NCBI GenBank assembly: GCA_964650965.1
Contig: CAZYYO010000082.1
Span: 1-9,904, forward strand
Length of the DNA stretch: 9,904 nucleotides
Reading direction: 5' to 3'
Source: CAZYYO01 sp964650965
GTDB taxonomy: Bacteria; Bacillota; Clostridia; Lachnospirales; Lachnospiraceae
Under the pieces are notes generated by a model. That model did not search any database and was not told where the DNA came from. It saw only the letters and a list, made by a program, of their open reading frames with translations. Of this stretch, positions 6,631 through 9,904 are shown piece after piece; positions within the stretch are counted from its first letter, which is position 1; each line of letters opens with the position of its first letter. Made by a program: the position numbers and the translations under genes.

Positions 6631-7583
6631 TCTAATTTCTGCTGACCATAAATTGTATCTTTTTGTAAAAATGATTTCTGTGCCCCCTGCTGTATGGTAT
6701 CTGTATCCCTGATATTTCCAAGCAGCAGCGGTGACTGTGGATCATGATATTTGTAATTTTCAAATGCTTTTTCCGGTTTCTTATTGGCATAGCAGTATTT
6801 GCATCCATTCATGCAGGTATCATAGGCTCCGATATCTCTGCTCTCCATACAATGACAGCCTTGACGCATTCCTTTATGTTTTAAATCTTTAAACCGGATA
6901 TCATTTGCATTTCCAATGATTTCTAGTGTCATGCAGCCTGAAGAATGGATTCCATATTGTGAATAGTCTCCGTTCGTTCCACAGGTCTGTATATATAAGC
7001 CGTATCTGGCTGCGATTTCCCCCAATCCTTTTGCCAATTTGTTTTTATCCTCTTGGGTCATGGGAATTAGTTCTGGCATGTTATTCTCCAGCTTTTTATA
7101 CATTTCTACGAAGCTGAAAACACACCTGTCTACATAAGGTGTAATCTCTTTTGCCATTTTCTCAAAAGTATCTAAATGAATGGGAATCGTATATTTTTCT
7201 GTCAACAAAACCGGATCGTATCGCCATACAAGTCTTTTCTTTCCTACAATCATTGACAGTTTTTTCAATGTCTCTATACTGTCATCAATGTTTGGTACAC
7301 CTGGTTCAATATCTTTTCCATATGCTGTGATTGTATAATGAAAATGCGTATGAAATCGTTCTGTAATAAGGTGCAAATCCTGTAGAATCGGTTCATAGTT
7401 CTTAGAACAAAATTCTACACAATCCACCTTATCCGGTGTTAATTCATATCTTGTGACCTTATTGGGAAATAGTGGATTACGTGAATATACATACCCTTCT
7501 TCAAATCGTTTTAACAGCCACTTTGTGTAATACTGTACCGTATCTGTTCTTCCTCCGGTATTAATAATCATCCTTAGAGCCAT
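6624..7583 (-). CDS. DUF1848 family protein with radical-SAM-like CX3CX2C motif
   Basis: This 319-residue protein matches DUF1848 along its length: MIINTGGRTDTVQYY at the start, SRNPLFPNKVTRYEL (34-48), FHYTITAYGKDIEPGVP (81-97), LVWRYDPVLL (118-127) and the C-terminal block. IGAYDTCMNGCKYCYANKK (251-269) contains Cys257-x3-Cys261-x2-Cys264, the spacing of the radical SAM 4Fe-4S motif, here near the C-terminus. Cys201, Cys217, Cys243 and Cys245 may bind a second metal site. The biochemical function of the family is not known to me. It begins 6 bp after the sirtuin-macrodomain stop and is the last gene of the operon. Its ATG at 7583 directly abuts GAGAGG, so the ATG at 7571, which gives the family's usual MII start, may be the real one. 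Family sure, chemistry inferred. Confidence 0.9.
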   Translation of the reverse strand: MALRMIINTGGRTDTVQYYTKWLLKRFEEGYVYSRNPLFPNKVTRYELTPDKVDCVEFCSKNYEPILQDLHLITERFHTHFHYTITAYGKDIEPGVPNIDDSIETLKKLSMIVGKKRLVWRYDPVLLTEKYTIPIHLDTFEKMAKEITPYVDRCVFSFVEMYKKLENNMPELIPMTQEDKNKLAKGLGEIAARYGLYIQTCGTNGDYSQYGIHSSGCMTLEIIGNANDIRFKDLKHKGMRQGCHCMESRDIGAYDTCMNGCKYCYANKKPEKAFENYKYHDPQSPLLLGNIRDTDTIQQGAQKSFLQKDTIYGQQKLEL

Positions 7584-7589
7584 CCTCTC

Positions 7590-9335
7590 TCATTTTCCTA
7601 CAAGTTCCTTTTCGTAGTATCCTTTATCGTAATCCTTGAATACATTAAAAATCACTCTGTCAAAATCAGATGTATGCTCTTCTAAAAAACGACTTACTGT
7701 ATCCACCGCTATCCTTGCCGCCTCGTGGTTTGGAAAGTGAAATTCACCGGTACCAATGCAGCAAAAGGCCACGGATCGAATCTGGTTTTCTACGCAGCAT
7801 TCCAAAACACTGGTATAGCAATTTTTTAAATCTTGTCTTAAACGATCCGTTAATCTATCTCCTACAATGGGACCAACGGTATGAATGACATGCTTTGCAG
7901 GAAGGTTGTATGCTTTCGTTATCATCGCCCGCCCTGTTGGCTCTTGGTAGCCAGGTCCAAACTTCATTTTACGCAAATGCATCTGATGATTACATTCTTC
8001 TCGAAGCTCTATTCCAGCAGCAGAGTGTATCGCATTATCAATACATTTGTGACATGGGACAAAACATCCCAGCATCTGGGAATTTGCCGCATTCACAATA
8101 GCCCCTACTTGAAGTCTTGTGATATCACCTTGCCAGATGGATAGCTTTTCTGCAAATGGATGTTCACTGTGATATTGTTCCTTGATTGTAGGAATTTCGC
8201 CTAAAGCTACAATCCCCTTCTCCTTCGCCTCCTGAGATAAAAATGCATCCTGTATTTCTACGATTTCTTGATCCATACTGCGTGGCATACGGATATTCAT
8301 AAGGGAACGAAGCATTTTTCTTTTTTCTTCAAAAGAACCTTCCACTTCTAAATCCTTGTATTGTATGGAATCCATTTTAAACTTATCTAACAGATAATCT
8401 AATCTGTCTTCCTGTTTACTGATATTTATGGTTTCATTGGCTTTTGCAGTCTTTCCTAATCTTTCACTTAAATCTTCGATGCTTTTTGCCATATCCGCAT
8501 TGATTCCAACTGCTTTCTTACCTAGGCTTTCCGGAACTACTGCCTCATCCAAGTTTAATCTGATTAGTGAGTAGTTTTTATTCTCACCTGCCATTTTCTC
8601 AAAGGGCAGACGAATAATAATTGGTGTATTAAAGCCAACACCAAGCTCTAATAAAGCCACCTTCTTATTTTTGTTTACTTTCAGAAATTCACGATAATGG
8701 AAAGCAGCCCGGTTCCATGCTTCATCCTCTACGAAATATTGGTCACATCTTAAATACATGGTCATATTTCCACCGCATACTGGACATTTTGGTACCATAT
8801 ATTCTGGCACATTGCAGTCGCACCTTGCCTGATTCATCTGTTCAAACATAGAAATTGCATCATATGTTTTTTCATGACATCCTTTCTCACACTGAATCCT
8901 TCCATAATCTCCCTGGGTTGCAAAGATACTTGCATCTTCAAATCCAGCCTTCCAGAACTGATGGTCCACATTCGTTGTTAAGACAAAATGTGGTTTGTCT
9001 TTCACCAGTTCATGCACCATTTTATAAAGAGGAAGTGCATCTGGTTCAATGCGATTAAGATATGCATGTTTTGACCAGTACCCCCACTTTGCTTCCTGTG
9101 TAGGAAATGGATAAAAACCTGCCGTATACATATCTTTCATATATAGTTTTCCATACTTTTCAATAAACTGGGAAAAATTATCTGTGAATCGTTTCCCGCC
9201 ATAACTAAGACCTGCCGCTGTTGACAGACCAGCTCCTGCACCTATGATGACTGCATCAGATTCCTTTAAGATTCTAGCGGCTTCTTCTATCTGTTCTTCG
9301 TAAGTTTTTCCTTTGGGTATGATTCTTTTAAACAT
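7590..9335 (-). CDS. Class M sirtuin (SirTM) fused to a zinc-type macrodomain ADP-ribose hydrolase
   Basis: This single 581-residue chain has two enzymes. Residues 1-300 are a sirtuin: NAD loop GAGAGLSTAAG (32-42), TTNVDHQFWKAG (120-131) and a zinc ribbon with Cys149, Cys153, Cys184 and Cys187. The usual catalytic His is Gln141 (ATQGDYG) and Asn122 is retained, the pattern of class M sirtuins, which ADP-ribosylate proteins rather than deacetylate. Residues about 305-395 are the helical lead-in (RSLMNIRMP) of the SauMacro-like hydrolase. Residues 396-581 are its macrodomain, with GDITRLQVGAIVNAANS (403-419), candidate zinc ligands Cys424, His429 and Cys431, and the phosphate loop GTGEFHFP (528-535). 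It should attach and remove ADP-ribose in the cytosol. GAGG (9342-9345) precedes the ATG, 3 bp after the preceding stop. The target protein is not visible. Activity is inferred from motifs. Confidence 0.93.
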   Translation of the reverse strand: MFKRIIPKGKTYEEQIEEAARILKESDAVIIGAGAGLSTAAGLSYGGKRFTDNFSQFIEKYGKLYMKDMYTAGFYPFPTQEAKWGYWSKHAYLNRIEPDALPLYKMVHELVKDKPHFVLTTNVDHQFWKAGFEDASIFATQGDYGRIQCEKGCHEKTYDAISMFEQMNQARCDCNVPEYMVPKCPVCGGNMTMYLRCDQYFVEDEAWNRAAFHYREFLKVNKNKKVALLELGVGFNTPIIIRLPFEKMAGENKNYSLIRLNLDEAVVPESLGKKAVGINADMAKSIEDLSERLGKTAKANETINISKQEDRLDYLLDKFKMDSIQYKDLEVEGSFEEKRKMLRSLMNIRMPRSMDQEIVEIQDAFLSQEAKEKGIVALGEIPTIKEQYHSEHPFAEKLSIWQGDITRLQVGAIVNAANSQMLGCFVPCHKCIDNAIHSAAGIELREECNHQMHLRKMKFGPGYQEPTGRAMITKAYNLPAKHVIHTVGPIVGDRLTDRLRQDLKNCYTSVLECCVENQIRSVAFCCIGTGEFHFPNHEAARIAVDTVSRFLEEHTSDFDRVIFNVFKDYDKGYYEKELVGK

Positions 9336-9338
9336 TTT

Positions 9339-9904
9339 CTACCTCTTTTCAATGGTCTGCATCGGACAGGTTTCAGAACATCTTCCACAATGCAGACAAT
9401 GACTCTGATCGATTACAACAGGTTTTTGTGATATATCAATACATTTCTGTGGACAGACAGAATAACACAGCTTACAGCCGATACATTTGTTTCCAACAAA
9501 ATAACCCGAAATCTTCTGCTTGGCATCGCCAATTGTGATACTATCTCTTTTCACTTGAGATGGCTCACTGATATCAAAAAACTCACCCGATGCTTCATAC
9601 AGGCAAAATACATGAAGTGCACTTCTGGTATCATCTGGATAGATTTCTTTCATATATTGATTACATTCAAATATCTCATCTAATTTCTCTTTTCCGATAT
9701 TTTTAATTTTACCTCGAAGAGAAATGGATTTTTTCTCTTTTACCGCAGATATTGCAACATACTTTTGCTGCATCAACTGGTCATAAAAGGCTTTTCCTTT
9801 TGCTGTCAAAAAGTAAATTCCATTCTCATCCCACAACATCATATCAATCACTCTTGTCTGTGGATGTCCATCTGTTCCTATTGTTGCTACTGTTGTAGAA
9901 TGAA
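9339..9904 (-). CDS. PNPOx-like flavin domain fused to 2[4Fe-4S] ferredoxin, 5' end beyond window
   Basis: The frame is open to the right edge, and the residues before the first possible start (GTG at 9851) read TTVATIGTDGHPQTRV, the conserved first strands of the pyridoxamine 5'-phosphate oxidase-like split barrel. The true start therefore lies outside. About 187 residues are visible. The flavin-binding barrel (GIYFLTAKGKAFYDQL, YVAISA, SLRGKI) is followed by a C-terminal ferredoxin with two motifs, CIGCKLCYSVCP and CLHCGRCSETCP, each with the CX2CX2CX3CP spacing of a 4Fe-4S cluster. It probably binds FMN or F420-like flavin and passes electrons through the clusters. The stop TAG lies 3 bp before the sirtuin ATG and is embedded in its ribosome site, implying coupled expression. 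The substrate is unknown. Confidence 0.9.
   Translation of the reverse strand, partial: HSTTVATIGTDGHPQTRVIDMMLWDENGIYFLTAKGKAFYDQLMQQKYVAISAVKEKKSISLRGKIKNIGKEKLDEIFECNQYMKEIYPDDTRSALHVFCLYEASGEFFDISEPSQVKRDSITIGDAKQKISGYFVGNKCIGCKLCYSVCPQKCIDISQKPVVIDQSHCLHCGRCSETCPMQTIEKR

Noticed and set aside
7590..9335. Ordinary NAD-dependent deacetylase (CobB-type) for the sirtuin part
   Set aside because: The catalytic His of deacetylating sirtuins is replaced by Gln141, the zinc ribbon and sequence fit class M, and a macrodomain eraser is attached.
1..9904. Prophage, transposon or defence island
   Set aside because: No integrase, transposase, terminal repeats, tRNA attachment site or phage structural gene is visible; all genes look like chromosomal metabolic or signalling genes.

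Overview
The window looks like chromosome of a low-G+C, Gram-positive anaerobe, most likely a gut Clostridium relative of the Lachnospiraceae type. This is inferred from A+T-leaning codon use, strong AGGAGG-type ribosome sites, a lipobox lipoprotein, tightly packed redox operons and families common in that group (Flavodoxin_4, DUF4405, DUF1848, macrodomain-linked sirtuins). No rRNA, tRNA, CRISPR array, transposase or integrase is visible. I cannot name the species.

There are three blocks. (1) Positions 1-3343 hold a minus-strand operon of five genes. In order of transcription they are a flavin reductase/flavoredoxin-like protein, a flavodoxin lipoprotein, a multi-heme-ligand membrane cytochrome of the DUF4405 type, an NADPH-dependent FMN reductase/iron-sulfur-flavoprotein-like enzyme, and an aldo/keto reductase that runs off the left edge. 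A good sigma-A-type promoter (3392-3420, 17-bp spacer) lies just upstream. All five products are oxidoreductase-type proteins; two sit in or on the membrane, which suggests an electron route between cytosolic flavins and the outer face of the membrane.

(2) Positions 3344-3808 form a 465-bp non-coding, A+T-rich divergent region with several inverted and direct repeats. It leads into a plus-strand gene (3809-6601) for a large membrane-bound hybrid histidine kinase with two periplasmic solute-binding domains, a kinase core and a C-terminal receiver. It has no Hpt, DNA-binding or other output domain, and no separate response regulator is next to it.

(3) Positions 6624-9904 hold a second, very compact minus-strand operon, convergent with the kinase gene. 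Its members are a pyridoxamine-phosphate-oxidase-like flavin domain fused to a 2[4Fe-4S] ferredoxin (5' end outside the window), a single-chain fusion of a class M (ADP-ribosylating type) sirtuin with a zinc-type macrodomain ADP-ribose hydrolase, and a DUF1848 protein with a radical-SAM-like CX3CX2C motif near its C-terminus. The fusion places a predicted writer and eraser of protein ADP-ribosylation in one polypeptide. The lipoyl-carrier protein (GcvH-L) and lipoate ligase (LplA2) of the described staphylococcal/streptococcal SirTM operons are absent from the visible part. Instead the fusion is flanked by an electron-transfer protein and a possible radical enzyme. This operon is the best candidate for an undescribed system here.
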